NCBI GenBank assembly: GCA_007125845.1
Contig: SLCK01000103.1
Location: 1 to 33,192 of the forward strand
Direction of reading: 5' to 3'
Length of the DNA: 33,192 nucleotides
DNA from: Gemmatimonadota bacterium
GTDB lineage: Bacteria; Gemmatimonadota; Gemmatimonadetes; Longimicrobiales; Gaopeijiaceae
Position numbers and translations under genes: made by a program. The notes beneath the pieces were generated by a model that did no database searches, was not told the DNA's origin, and was given only the letters and a program-made list of their open reading frames with translations. Positions within the stretch are counted from its first letter, which is position 1. Each line of letters opens with the position of its first letter. Shown piece by piece: positions 22,578 to 31,103 of the stretch.

Positions 22578-23930
22578 GTGGTGACGCGGGCCACCGAGCC
22601 CGAGATCGGGGAGGTCGACTTCGGTCTTCCCTCGGGCGACCCCTTCGCACGCCGACTCTTCCCGTCGCTTCCGGGTTCTGTGAAGTGGGGGGTCGGGCGC
22701 ACCGAGCGGCTTCTCGCGGCTCTGCAGGATCCCCACCGGAGCTATCCCGTGCTGCATGTCGGCGGCACGAACGGGAAAGGTTCCGTAGCGCGGATCTGGG
22801 CGGAGATTCTCAGGGCTGCCGGGTTCCGGACCGGACTGTACACCTCGCCGCATCTCGTTTCCTATCGGGAGCGGCTCCTCGTGAACGGTCGCCCCCTGCC
22901 CGACGACCTCCTCGAGGAGTGGTCGAGGGACCTGCGTCCGCTCCTTCTGCGAGAGGCCCCCTCCTTCTACGAGGCTGGCACCGTGCTGGCCCTGCTTGCG
23001 ATGGCCAGGGCGCAGGTGGACGTAGGTGTGGTGGAGGTCGGTCTCGGAGGGCGCCTGGATGCGACGAATGTGGTGGACCCCGTGCTCATCGCCCTTACGA
23101 ACGTCGGCCTGGATCACCGGGAGTTCCTGGGCGACGACGTGGCCACGATCGCGCGCGAGAAGGCGGGAATCATGAAGCCGGGAGCTTCCGTGTTCACCAC
23201 GTGCCGGGACCGAAGGGCTCTCAAGGTGCTCGGGGAGGAAGCCATCGAGCGCGGGGCGGTCCTGCGTCGGGTCCGCGTGCCCGACGCAGAGATCACCATG
23301 GACGGGCTCCGGATGCGGATCGACACCGAGCGCTGGGGCCCGCTCGAACTGGCGTCTCGCCTGATCGGTAGGCATCAGGTGGCGAACATCGCTCTCGCTG
23401 TCCGCTCGCTCGAGGCGCTTCCGCCTCGGCTTCCCGTTTCGGCAGCGGCGGTGCGGGAGGGGGTCCTCCGTTCCAGAGTGCCGGGCCGGCTTCAGGTGGA
23501 GAACGTGTCCGGTCGGCCCTGGATTCTGGACATTGCCCACAACCTCGATGCCGTCCGGGCCGTGGCGGAGACCCTCGACGAGATCTCGCCCCCTCGACCC
23601 CGGGTCGGCCTCGTCGGGATCCTGAACGACAAGGACTGGCAGGGGATGCTCCAGGCGCTCGTCGGGACGCTCGATCGCTTCGTCCTCACTTCGCCGGCCG
23701 GCGCTCCCGCGGGGCGGCAGTGGGATCCGGCAGCTGGGGCTGCGGTCCTGCCGCCGGGAGTCGCCAGTGTGGTTCCGGACTTCGAGGCTGCCGTTCGCGA
23801 GGCCGAAGACGCCGCGGGCGGCTCGGGCTCGGTGGTGGTGTTGGGGTCGTCCTACACGGTTGGATCTGCGCTCCGCTCGCTGGGTCGAGTGCCCCCGGAA
23901 GCCTTGCCCGTCCACTTCGAATCCGGATAG
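22578..23930 (+). CDS. folC: Folylpolyglutamate synthase / dihydrofolate synthase
   Basis: FolC adds L-glutamate to dihydropteroate and to reduced folates, using ATP. From GTG 22578 (5 bases after the accD stop; the next codon is also GTG) the product is 450 residues. It has the Mur-ligase-like form with the P-loop Gly63-Thr-Asn-Gly-Lys-Gly-Ser69, TSPHLVSYRERLLVNGRPL, EVGLGGRLDATNVV, LDHREFLGDD, EKAGIMKPG, and a C-terminal ligase domain with DIAHNLDAVRA. The usual DGAHN sequence is DIAHN here, keeping the His and Asn. No good Shine-Dalgarno is present, so coupling to accD is likely. It ends 9 bases before hisS. Confidence 0.92.
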   Translation: MVTRATEPEIGEVDFGLPSGDPFARRLFPSLPGSVKWGVGRTERLLAALQDPHRSYPVLHVGGTNGKGSVARIWAEILRAAGFRTGLYTSPHLVSYRERLLVNGRPLPDDLLEEWSRDLRPLLLREAPSFYEAGTVLALLAMARAQVDVGVVEVGLGGRLDATNVVDPVLIALTNVGLDHREFLGDDVATIAREKAGIMKPGASVFTTCRDRRALKVLGEEAIERGAVLRRVRVPDAEITMDGLRMRIDTERWGPLELASRLIGRHQVANIALAVRSLEALPPRLPVSAAAVREGVLRSRVPGRLQVENVSGRPWILDIAHNLDAVRAVAETLDEISPPRPRVGLVGILNDKDWQGMLQALVGTLDRFVLTSPAGAPAGRQWDPAAGAAVLPPGVASVVPDFEAAVREAEDAAGGSGSVVVLGSSYTVGSALRSLGRVPPEALPVHFESG

Positions 23931-23939
23931 ATTCGCGCC

Positions 23940-25274
23940 ATGTCCACCCAGAAAACCCTCGCGCGGTTGCCGGGCTTCAGGGATTTCCCGCCCGAAGACC
24001 TCGCCCTCAGGGCCCGTCTGTTCGACGCGTGGCGCCGGGTCTCCCGGCGCTACGGCTTTGTGGAATACGACGGGCCTCCACTCGAACCCCTCGAGCTCTA
24101 CACCCGGAAGAGCGGTGAGGAGATCGTGGAGCAGCTCTACACCTTCGAGGACAAGGGGGGACGCCAGGTGGCACTGAGGCCGGAGATGACGCCTTCGCTC
24201 GCGAGGGTCCTGGGAGAGCGAAGCCGGGCCATGCCGAAGCCGATCCGCTGGTTCTCGGTTCCGCAACTGTTCCGCTACGAGAGACATCAGCGGGGACGGT
24301 TGCGCGAGCACTTCCAGTGGAACGTGGATCTCGTCGGAGAGGACGGCGTCGAAGCGGACGCGGAGGTCCTCGCCGTGGCCCTCGACGGGCTCCGGGAGGT
24401 CGGTCTGGGGAGCGAAGACATCCGGGCACGCGTTTCGGATCGCCGGCTCCTCGCCGCCCTCCTTAAGAGTGTCGGTTTGCCTGAGGAGCGTTTGGAGGCA
24501 GCGTACGCGGTCATCGACAAGATCGAGAGGGAACCCGAGGAGCGGATTCTCGAGAGGCTGTCCGACCCGGAGGACGTGGGGCTCGACGACGCCACCGCGC
24601 GGAGGGTCCTCGAGATCTTCGATACCCCGACCCTCGAGGGGATCGAGGAGCGCTTCGCGCAGGCCGAGGGCGTGGCCGAGCGGGTAGAGGAGATGCGGCG
24701 ATTCCTGGGCAGCCTCCACGACCTCGGCTTCGGAGACTGCGTGGACTTCGACCTGACGATCGTGCGCGGACTGGCCTACTACACCGGGATCGTTTTCGAG
24801 GTGTTCGATCGGCAGGGGGAGTTTCGAGCGATCTGCGGGGGTGGACGATACGACGATCTGCTGGACAGGATCGGGGGCGCCGGTCTCTCGGCAGTCGGGT
24901 TTGGCATGGGCGACGTGGTGCTGGGCGAGCTGCTCCGCGAGCGAGGTGCCGTCCCGGAGTACCGTCCGGAGGTGGATTTCTTTATCGTCCCCATCGGGGT
25001 CGAACAGCTCCCTCTGGCGAGGAGAGTGGCCCGGGCTCAGCGGAATCGGGGACTGAGCGTGGTCTATCCCCTGCGGAAGCAGTCCGTGAGGAAGAGCTTC
25101 TCGGCCGCTGCCTCCGAGGGAGCCCGGGAGGTCCTCGTGCTGGGACCGGACGAGGTGGAGCAGGGCGTCGCGTTGCTCCGGGACATGGCAAGCGGGGAGG
25201 AGAGGAACGTCGAGCTGGCGCGCCTTCTGGAGGTGCCCGAACCGGCGGGGAAGGCCCCCGTCGGAGAAGGATGA
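23940..25274 (+). CDS. hisS: Histidyl-tRNA synthetase
   Basis: The 444-residue class II synthetase charges tRNA-His. Motif 1 lies near GFRDFPPEDLALRARLFDAWR. The ATP/His pocket includes RPEMTPSLAR. Motif 2 is FRYERHQRGRLREHFQWNVD. The histidine-specific motif is IVRGLAYYTGIVFEV, and ICGGGRYDDLL with GFGMGDVVL forms motif 3. A C-terminal anticodon-binding domain (about 345-430) follows. Motif 2 has HFQWNVDLVG where many bacterial enzymes have a Glu in the final position, a variant known in several lineages. The ATG at 23940 lacks a strong Shine-Dalgarno but gives the family start. Part of the long mre-to-guaA run. Confidence 0.94.
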   Translation: MSTQKTLARLPGFRDFPPEDLALRARLFDAWRRVSRRYGFVEYDGPPLEPLELYTRKSGEEIVEQLYTFEDKGGRQVALRPEMTPSLARVLGERSRAMPKPIRWFSVPQLFRYERHQRGRLREHFQWNVDLVGEDGVEADAEVLAVALDGLREVGLGSEDIRARVSDRRLLAALLKSVGLPEERLEAAYAVIDKIEREPEERILERLSDPEDVGLDDATARRVLEIFDTPTLEGIEERFAQAEGVAERVEEMRRFLGSLHDLGFGDCVDFDLTIVRGLAYYTGIVFEVFDRQGEFRAICGGGRYDDLLDRIGGAGLSAVGFGMGDVVLGELLRERGAVPEYRPEVDFFIVPIGVEQLPLARRVARAQRNRGLSVVYPLRKQSVRKSFSAAASEGAREVLVLGPDEVEQGVALLRDMASGEERNVELARLLEVPEPAGKAPVGEG

Positions 25275-25278
25275 ATTC

Positions 25279-25572
25279 GTGATCGAGGACAACGGTTTTC
25301 CGGGGACGCGGGAGGAGGTGGAGCGGGCAATCCGCCGGTTGAACCTCCTGGAGTACCTTATACTCGCGGCCGCCTTCATCCTCGCTCTGGTCGGCGGGGG
25401 CGCCGTGGCCTACGTGCTCAGCGCGGGCACCTCCCTTCCTTTCCGGCTCACCTGGGCGATTCTCACCTTGCTTCTCCTTGTCGTGCCCGGAGTCCTCGTC
25501 TTTGGCCGGGACCATCTGCGGCGTCAGGTCCGACTCCAGGACGGCGACAAGGACTCATCGGATCATAGATAG
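25279..25572 (+). CDS. Small two-helix membrane protein of unknown function
   Basis: A GTG at 25279, 4 bases after the hisS stop and with GAAGGA 8 bases upstream, opens a 97-residue frame. The product has a charged N-terminus (about 1-24) that may form an amphipathic helix, two hydrophobic helices (about 26-48 and 54-76) separated by a short Ser/Gly/Pro turn, and a very charged C-terminus. I do not recognise the family. It sits between hisS and proS with almost no spacing (7 bases to the proS ATG), so it is co-transcribed. Codon use looks like that of its neighbours, so I consider it a real gene. Confidence 0.65.
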   Translation: MIEDNGFPGTREEVERAIRRLNLLEYLILAAAFILALVGGGAVAYVLSAGTSLPFRLTWAILTLLLLVVPGVLVFGRDHLRRQVRLQDGDKDSSDHR

Positions 25573-25579
25573 GCGGACA

Positions 25580-27040
25580 ATGACGGACGACAAGGCACTC
25601 ACTCGTCGCAGTGAGGATTTCAGCGCCTGGTACAACGAAGTGGTTCTGCGGGCCGAGCTGGCCGACCACTCTCCCGTGCGGGGAAGCATGGTCATCCGTC
25701 CCTGGGGATACGGGATCTGGGAGAACATGCAGAGGGCGCTCGACGACATGTTCAAAGAGACCGGGCATGAGAATGCCTATTTCCCGTTGCTCATCCCGAT
25801 GAGCTTCATCGAGCGCGAGAAGGAGCACGTGGCGGGATTCAAGCCCGAGCTCGCCGTAGTGACCCACGCCGGCGGGAAGGAGCTCGAAGAGCCCCTCGTC
25901 GTGCGCCCCACCTCGGAGACGGTCATCTACGCCATGTACGCGAAGTGGGTGCAGTCGTACCGCGACCTGCCGATCCTGCTGAACCAGTGGGCCAACGTGA
26001 TGCGGTGGGAGCTCCGTACCCGCCTCTTCTTACGGACCTCCGAGTTTCTCTGGCAGGAGGGCCACACGGCCCACGCGACCGATGAGGAGGCGCAGGAGGA
26101 GACCCTCCGAATGCTCGGCGTCTACCGGAAGTTCATGGAAGACTGGATCGCGATGCCGGTCGTGACGGGACTGAAGTCCGACTCGGAGAAGTTCGCGGGC
26201 GCCGTGAGGACGTACACGTGCGAGGCGATGATGCAGGACCGGAGGGCCCTCCAGGCGGGGACCTCCCATCACCTGGGCCAGAACTTCTCCAAGCAGTTCG
26301 ATCTGACGTTCCAGACGGAGAAGGGGGAGGAGGAGTACGCCTGGAACACCTCCTGGGGAGTCTCGACGCGTCTCGTCGGCGGGATGGTCATGACGCACGG
26401 GGACGATGCCGGGATCGTGGTTCCCCCCCGCCTGGCGCCTGCCCAGGTCGTCGTGGTGCCCATCTATCGGAAGGACGATCAACGGGCTGCGGTCGTGGGG
26501 AAGGCACAGGAGATCAAGGAGCGGCTCGCGGAACGGGGGGTGCGGACGCGCGTGGACGACCGCGACCACCTGAACCCGGGCGCCAAGTTCTACGAATGGG
26601 AGCGAAAGGGCGTCCCCTTCCGGTTGGAAATCGGTCCCCGGGACCTCGAGAAGCAGCAGGTCGTCCTCGTCAAGCGGGTCACCGCCCCCGGGGAGGACCG
26701 AAAGCACTTCCTCCCGGAGAGCCAGGCCGTCGAGGAGCTGCCGAGTCGCCTGCAAGCCTTCCAGGAGGAGCTTCTCGAGCGGGCACGGGCCGAGCGGGAA
26801 GCCCATTCCCACAGGGGAGTGAAGTCCATCGGGGAGCTCAACGAGATCCTGGAGTCGGAGGGCGGCTTCGTGTACACGGGGTGGAGCGGCGACCCGGAGG
26901 TCGAGGAGCGGGTGAAGGAAGAGACCAAGGCGACGCTGCGCTGCATTCCGGACGCGGACTTCCGTTCGGAATCTCCTCCGGATACCTGCGTCGGAGGAGG
27001 CAAGGCCCGGTGGGAGGTTCTCTGGGCGAGGGCGTATTGA
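25580..27040 (+). CDS. proS: Prolyl-tRNA synthetase, archaeal/eukaryote-like type
   Basis: The 486-residue product (ATG 25580 after AGGCGG) charges tRNA-Pro. The sequence runs FSAWYNEVVLRAELADHSPVRG-like at the N-terminus, then RPTSETVIYAMYAKW, WELRTRLFLRTSEFLWQEGHTAH, GTSHHLGQNFSKQF, and WGVSTRLVGGMVMTHGDD. An anticodon-binding domain follows, then a C-terminal domain ending in Ala-Tyr. This is the shorter ProRS form found in archaea, eukaryotes and a subset of bacteria such as Thermus. It lacks the large editing insertion between motifs 2 and 3 of the typical bacterial enzyme. The C-terminal domain usually binds zinc with four Cys; only two Cys are visible here. Its stop overlaps the TTG of lysA (TTGA, 27037-27040). 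Confidence 0.95.
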   Translation: MTDDKALTRRSEDFSAWYNEVVLRAELADHSPVRGSMVIRPWGYGIWENMQRALDDMFKETGHENAYFPLLIPMSFIEREKEHVAGFKPELAVVTHAGGKELEEPLVVRPTSETVIYAMYAKWVQSYRDLPILLNQWANVMRWELRTRLFLRTSEFLWQEGHTAHATDEEAQEETLRMLGVYRKFMEDWIAMPVVTGLKSDSEKFAGAVRTYTCEAMMQDRRALQAGTSHHLGQNFSKQFDLTFQTEKGEEEYAWNTSWGVSTRLVGGMVMTHGDDAGIVVPPRLAPAQVVVVPIYRKDDQRAAVVGKAQEIKERLAERGVRTRVDDRDHLNPGAKFYEWERKGVPFRLEIGPRDLEKQQVVLVKRVTAPGEDRKHFLPESQAVEELPSRLQAFQEELLERARAEREAHSHRGVKSIGELNEILESEGGFVYTGWSGDPEVEERVKEETKATLRCIPDADFRSESPPDTCVGGGKARWEVLWARAY

Positions 27041-28365
27041 GTCGGGCCGCGGAGGAAGGATCGGTTCCGCGATCCGGGTTCCGCCGGGTGGAGGGTAGGC
27101 TGACCTGCCGCGGCGTGGAGCTGGAGGAGCTCGCGGCGGAGTTCGGGACTCCGCTCTATGTGTACGATGGCGAGGGGATCGAGGAGCAGGTAGCTCGCTT
27201 TCAGGCGGTCTTCGGCGAGATCCCGTTCCTCCTGGCGTACTCGGTCAAGGCGAACGGCTCGCTCGCGATCCTCGACCGGATCGCGGCGCTCGGGGCCGGC
27301 GCCGACATCGTCTCCGCCGGGGAGCTGGAACGTGCGTTGCGTGCGGGATTTCCCCCCGAGAAGATCGTTTTCGCGGGAGTCGGAAAGACCCGCGCGGAGC
27401 TGATTGCGGGGCTCCGGGCGGGGATTCGATCGTTCCACGTCGAGAGTGCGGGGGAGTTGGAGAGCCTCTCCCGCGTCGCGCACGAAGAGGGTCGTGCGGC
27501 GCCTGTCGGGCTCAGGGTCAATCCCGACGTGGAATCCCCCACGCCCCATGCCTACACCCGGACCGGGCATGCCGCCTCGAAGTTCGGGATCCCGGTGGAG
27601 GAGGCGGAAGCGCTCTACCGCAACCGTGCCGACGACCCGAACCTGGATTTCCGGGGCATCGACGTCCACATCGGTTCGCAGATCATGGAAGCCGAGCCGT
27701 ACTTGCGAGCCCTCCACGTCGTCCTCGGGATGGTCGATCGGTTGGCCGCGAGCGGGATCCGGCTCGAGTATCTCGACCTGGGTGGGGGGTTCGGGGTGGG
27801 GTACGACGGGGGCGCGGGTCTCGATCTGGAGGCGCTTGCGCGGGAGGTGATCCCGCCGCTCGCCGAGCGGGGCTACGAGTTGATCCTGGAGCCGGGGCGC
27901 ACGGTGGTAGGGGAGGCCGGCGTGCTCCTGACCCGGGTGCTCTATCTCAAGAGGTCGGGGATCAAGACTTTCGTGATCACGGACGCGGGAATGACCGAGC
28001 TGATCCGGCCCTCGCATTACGAGGGCTTCCACAGGATCCTGCCCGTCCGGGAGTCGGCGGGGGCCCCCCGTGTGATCGCCGATGTCGTTGGTCCGATCTG
28101 TGAGAGTGGGGACTTCCTGGCGCGGGATCGAGAGATGCCGCTTCCCCGACCCGGTGACGTCCTCGCGGTGAAGACCGCGGGAGCCTACGGGTTCACCATG
28201 GCTTCGAACTACAACGCTCGTCCTCGACCGGCCGAAGTCCTGGTGGAGGGGGCGGAAGCGCACCTTATCCGGAGGCGCGAATCGGTGGAAGACCTCATGC
28301 GCGGGGAGACGATCCCGCCTCGCCGGGCTTCCGGCCGTGCCCCGAAACGCCCGGGATCGCCATGA
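27037..28365 (+). CDS. lysA: Diaminopimelate decarboxylase
   Basis: LysA decarboxylates meso-diaminopimelate to L-lysine with PLP. From TTG 27037 the product is 442 residues. It has the fold-III TIM barrel with PLP-lysine Lys71 ([13 protein letters not shown]), HASKFGIP-like [16 protein letters not shown], the phosphate-binding GGGFG and [12 protein letters not shown] beta domain follows with the partner-subunit Cys355 (CESGDFLA) and the Tyr in [26 protein letters not shown] and CESGD favour DAP decarboxylase over related amino-acid decarboxylases. A GTG at 27088 is an alternative start. The stop overlaps the guaA ATG by 4 bases (ATGA). About 25 basic residues at the C-terminus look disordered. 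Confidence 0.93.
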   Translation: MSRAAEEGSVPRSGFRRVEGRLTCRGVELEELAAEFGTPLYVYDGEGIEEQVARFQAVFGEIPFLLAYSVKANGSLAILDRIAALGAGADIVSAGELERALRAGFPPEKIVFAGVGKTRAELIAGLRAGIRSFHVESAGELESLSRVAHEEGRAAPVGLRVNPDVESPTPHAYTRTGHAASKFGIPVEEAEALYRNRADDPNLDFRGIDVHIGSQIMEAEPYLRALHVVLGMVDRLAASGIRLEYLDLGGGFGVGYDGGAGLDLEALAREVIPPLAERGYELILEPGRTVVGEAGVLLTRVLYLKRSGIKTFVITDAGMTELIRPSHYEGFHRILPVRESAGAPRVIADVVGPICESGDFLARDREMPLPRPGDVLAVKTAGAYGFTMASNYNARPRPAEVLVEGAEAHLIRRRESVEDLMRGETIPPRRASGRAPKRPGSP

Positions 28366-29912
28366 CGACGAGTCACGACCGCATTCTCATCCTAGACTTC
28401 GGGTCCCAGTACACGCAGCTCATCGCCCGTCGGATCCGGGAGGAGCGAGTGTTCTGTGAGATCCACCCCCCCGACCGATCCCTGGAGTGGATCGAGGAGT
28501 GGCGGCCCAGCGGCATCATCCTGTCCGGTGGGCCCGCCTCGGTCTACGACGAGGATGTGCCCTCGCTCGATCCCCGGCTCCTCGAAGGGGACGTGCCGGT
28601 GCTGGGGATCTGCTACGGGATGCAGTTGATCGCCAAGATTGAAGGGTCTCCGGTCGAGAGCGGCCAGCGCCAGTACGGCCAGGCGGAGCTCACGGTCCTC
28701 GAGTCGAACGAATTGCTCCGCGATTTCGATCTGAGCGAGACGACCCGGGTCTGGTGCTCCCACGGTGACCACGTCGACGAGCCTCCCCCGGGGTACCGCG
28801 CGCTCGCCTCCACCGCAGATCTGCCCGTCGCTGCCTTCCGGGCCGAGGATCGGGAGATCTACGGGGTCCAGTTCCATCCTGAGGTGGCCCACACCACGCG
28901 GGGAGAGGAAATCCTCGCCAACTTCCTCTTCCGCATTTGCGGCTGCCGTCCGACCTGGACGCCCGGGGCCTTCGTGGAGGAGTCCGTCGACCGGATCAGA
29001 CAGCTTGCCGGGGAGTCGCAGGTGATCTGCGGTCTCTCCGGGGGCGTGGACTCCTCGGTCGCAGCAACCCTCGTGCACCGGGCCATCGGCGACCGTCTCA
29101 CCTGCGTCTTCGTTGACAACGGTCTCCTGCGGAAGGGTGAACGTGAGAAGGTTGAGCGCACATTTCGGCGGCACATGGGCATCCGTCTCGTGGTCGTCGA
29201 TGCGCGGGAGGAGTTCCTCCAGGCGCTGGAAGGGGTATCGGACCCCGAAGAGAAGCGGCGCATCGTGGGCAACACCTTCATCCGGGTGTTCGAGCGCACG
29301 GCTGTGGAGGAGGGCGTAGGGGCGAAGTTCCTCGTGCAGGGGACCCTCTATCCCGATGTGATCGAATCCGTCTCGACGGGTGGGCCGTCGGTCACGATCA
29401 AGACCCACCACAACGTGGGGGGGCTGCCGGACGAGATGCCCTTCGAGCTCATCGAGCCCCTCCGGGAGCTTTTCAAGGACGAGGTGAGGAATGTGGGAAG
29501 GGAGCTCGGGCTCTCCGAGGAGTTCGTCGGAAGGCACCCCTTTCCGGGGCCCGGCCTTGCGATCCGGGTTCTTGGAGAGGTATCCGAGACGCGACTCAAG
29601 GTGCTCCGGGAGGCAGACTCCATCTACCTCGAAGAGATCCGGGAGGCGGGTCTCTACGACGAGATCTGGCAGGCCTTCGCGGTTCTCCTTCCGGTCTACT
29701 CGGTCGGAGTCATGGGGGACGGCCGGACCTACGAGAACGTGATCGCGCTCAGGGCGGTAACTTCACGCGACGGAATGACCGCCGACTGGTACCAATTTCC
29801 GCACAGCGTGCTGGGGCGGATCTCGACCCGGATCATCAACGAGGTGCGTGGAGTCAATCGGGTCACCTACGATGTCAGCTCGAAGCCGCCTGCGACCATC
29901 GAGTGGGAGTAA
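28362..29912 (+). CDS. guaA: GMP synthase (glutamine-hydrolysing)
   Basis: GuaA converts XMP to GMP using glutamine and ATP. The 516-residue product is the normal fused form. The class I glutamine amidotransferase domain has Cys84 in GICYGMQL and His172/Glu174 in GVQFHPEV. The ATP-pyrophosphatase domain has SGGVDSS (226-232) and [11 protein letters not shown]. The C-terminal dimerisation/XMP-binding domain has [13 protein letters not shown] and ends PPATIEWE, the conserved terminus. The ATG at 28362 overlaps the lysA stop. It is the last clear housekeeping gene of the run from mreB; no terminator is visible in the 40 bases before the next gene. Confidence 0.96.
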   Translation: MTTSHDRILILDFGSQYTQLIARRIREERVFCEIHPPDRSLEWIEEWRPSGIILSGGPASVYDEDVPSLDPRLLEGDVPVLGICYGMQLIAKIEGSPVESGQRQYGQAELTVLESNELLRDFDLSETTRVWCSHGDHVDEPPPGYRALASTADLPVAAFRAEDREIYGVQFHPEVAHTTRGEEILANFLFRICGCRPTWTPGAFVEESVDRIRQLAGESQVICGLSGGVDSSVAATLVHRAIGDRLTCVFVDNGLLRKGEREKVERTFRRHMGIRLVVVDAREEFLQALEGVSDPEEKRRIVGNTFIRVFERTAVEEGVGAKFLVQGTLYPDVIESVSTGGPSVTIKTHHNVGGLPDEMPFELIEPLRELFKDEVRNVGRELGLSEEFVGRHPFPGPGLAIRVLGEVSETRLKVLREADSIYLEEIREAGLYDEIWQAFAVLLPVYSVGVMGDGRTYENVIALRAVTSRDGMTADWYQFPHSVLGRISTRIINEVRGVNRVTYDVSSKPPATIEWE

Positions 29913-29952
29913 ATCAAAGTTCACGCGGGAATCGAACCGGAGGCGTCTGGCG

Positions 29953-30570
29953 ATGCGAAGGAAAGGTCTGGGAGCGATGCTGGCGGGAGTCCTGCTCCTC
30001 ACTGCAGGCTCTCTCGAGGCTCAGGTCAGCTGGGAGGCGCCGCTGATGGTTGCCCCGTCCACCCCGAACGGATGGGGCGTGTATCTCGTCGATCCGGCCC
30101 CCTCGGGAGGGATCGGGGTGTCGAGCACGTGGAGGACCGGATCCGGGCTGGGCTATCGAGCCGGCCTCGCCGAGGATGCCGGGGGAAGCTTCTCGGTCTT
30201 CGGCGGAATCGACGTGTCGGGTCGTCTCGTGGAGCATTCCGACGACTTCCCGCTGGATGTGCACTGGGTGACCGGAGCGGGTTTCGGGGTGGGGGACGCC
30301 TTCCTGCTCAGCTTTCCAGTCGGCGCGTCGTTCGGGCGCGAGGCACAGGTCGACGAGGTGTGGTTCAATCCCTACGTGACCCCGAGGGTCGTGCTGGACG
30401 CCTATATCGGGGGCGATTCCCCGGATGACGACCGCTTGAGCCTGGGCGTGGTCGTGGATCTGGGCGTGGACGTGTCCTTCGACCGGGGCTGGGCCGTGCG
30501 CTTCGCGGGATCTCTGGGCAGTCGCAACCGAAATGCGCTGGCGATCGGGCTCAGCTTCAGGGTTCTCTGA
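29953..30570 (+). CDS. Secreted beta-rich (outer-membrane-type) protein, family unknown
   Basis: From ATG 29953 (GGAGG 9 bases upstream) the product is 205 residues. Residues 1-23 are a signal peptide (Arg-Arg-Lys, then GLGAMLAGVLLLTAGS, cleavage likely after EA). The rest has no further hydrophobic helix. It alternates polar and hydrophobic residues with many Gly and aromatic residues and ends in a short strand closing with Leu (GLSFRVL), as outer-membrane beta-barrels often do. Phrases such as WGVYLVDPAPSGGIGVSSTWR, GSFSVFGGIDVSG and VTPRVVLDAYIGG suggest repeated antiparallel strands. I do not recognise a named family. It follows guaA by 40 bases and converges on the next gene with a 14-base overlap of the 3' ends. 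Confidence 0.68.
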   Translation: MRRKGLGAMLAGVLLLTAGSLEAQVSWEAPLMVAPSTPNGWGVYLVDPAPSGGIGVSSTWRTGSGLGYRAGLAEDAGGSFSVFGGIDVSGRLVEHSDDFPLDVHWVTGAGFGVGDAFLLSFPVGASFGREAQVDEVWFNPYVTPRVVLDAYIGGDSPDDDRLSLGVVVDLGVDVSFDRGWAVRFAGSLGSRNRNALAIGLSFRVL

Positions 30571-30913
30571 CCGCTTCCTCCTCCCCGAGGCGTCGCTCCA
30601 CCTCGGACCAGACCTCGTTCATGAGCGGCACGTTCTCCCCGTGGATATGAACGAACGTCCGCAGATCCTCCGCGTCCACCCCGTGCTCGGCGAGAATCCG
30701 CTCGCGCTCCGCCGCCGTCGGGGCCCCGGTACCGGATCGAATCGCCGCACGCCGTAGTTCGGTCATCACCTCGATGAACGTCTCCTGCGCAATCGACGTG
30801 CCGTCCCGCGACGAAGGCACGCCGTCGTCGCACCCTGCAGCCGCAAGGCAGAGGGTTGCCAGCAACCAGAGAGATCGTCGCGCCCGCGGGCGAAGGACTA
30901 GGGGGGTCGACAT
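30557..30913 (-). CDS. Small putative lipoprotein, DUF4296-like helical domain
   Basis: From ATG 30913 on the minus strand the product is 118 residues. A basic N-terminus and hydrophobic stretch end in LAAAGC, with Cys28 or near it as the likely lipidated residue; Ala at -3 is a slightly weak lipobox. The mature part is short and helical: ETFIEVMTELRRAAIR, then ERERILAEHGVDAEDLRTFV, then VPLMNEVWSEVERRLGEE. That order of three helices with a central I-L-x-x-x-G-V pattern is reminiscent of DUF4296 lipoproteins; the match is by eye and tentative. The frame opens further upstream without plausible sequence. Its stop lies inside the neighbouring plus-strand gene. Confidence 0.62.
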   Translation of the reverse strand: MSTPLVLRPRARRSLWLLATLCLAAAGCDDGVPSSRDGTSIAQETFIEVMTELRRAAIRSGTGAPTAAERERILAEHGVDAEDLRTFVHIHGENVPLMNEVWSEVERRLGEEEAVREP

Positions 30914-31103
30914 TCCGGGACGGGTCTCGTGCGTGCGAGGGCTGCGGCGAAGCGGCCGGTTCCGACGGCGGCCGGCGCAACAGGAAGTTCGAGGACCGAC
31001 CACGAGCGGGCAAGGGTGATTCGCGCCCGGGCCCGGCAATGCCGACACTCTACCGGGAGGATGGCGAAGCTGCGATCTTCACAGTCGTGAAGGAGCTTTC
31101 CAT
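30914..31103. other. Divergent intergenic region between the small lipoprotein and M48 peptidase genes
   Basis: These 190 bases must drive genes in both directions. They are very GC-rich, with a GCGCCCGGGCCCGGC block near 31022-31036. I see no convincing -35/-10 pair on either strand, no T-tract terminator and no tRNA or other RNA gene. Open frames crossing it have no protein-like character. Confidence 0.45.

Noticed and set aside
23940-25274. HisRS motif 2 variation as evidence of a paralogue such as HisZ
   Set aside because: The histidine-specific motif (RGLAYYTG), motif 3 and the anticodon-binding domain are all present, so this is a functional HisRS of a known variant type.
22281-25379. 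An open frame of over 1000 codons on the minus strand opposite accD, folC and hisS
   Set aside because: Composition is Arg/His/Pro-rich with no recognisable domain, and all three plus-strand genes there are intact. It is a shadow of codon bias.
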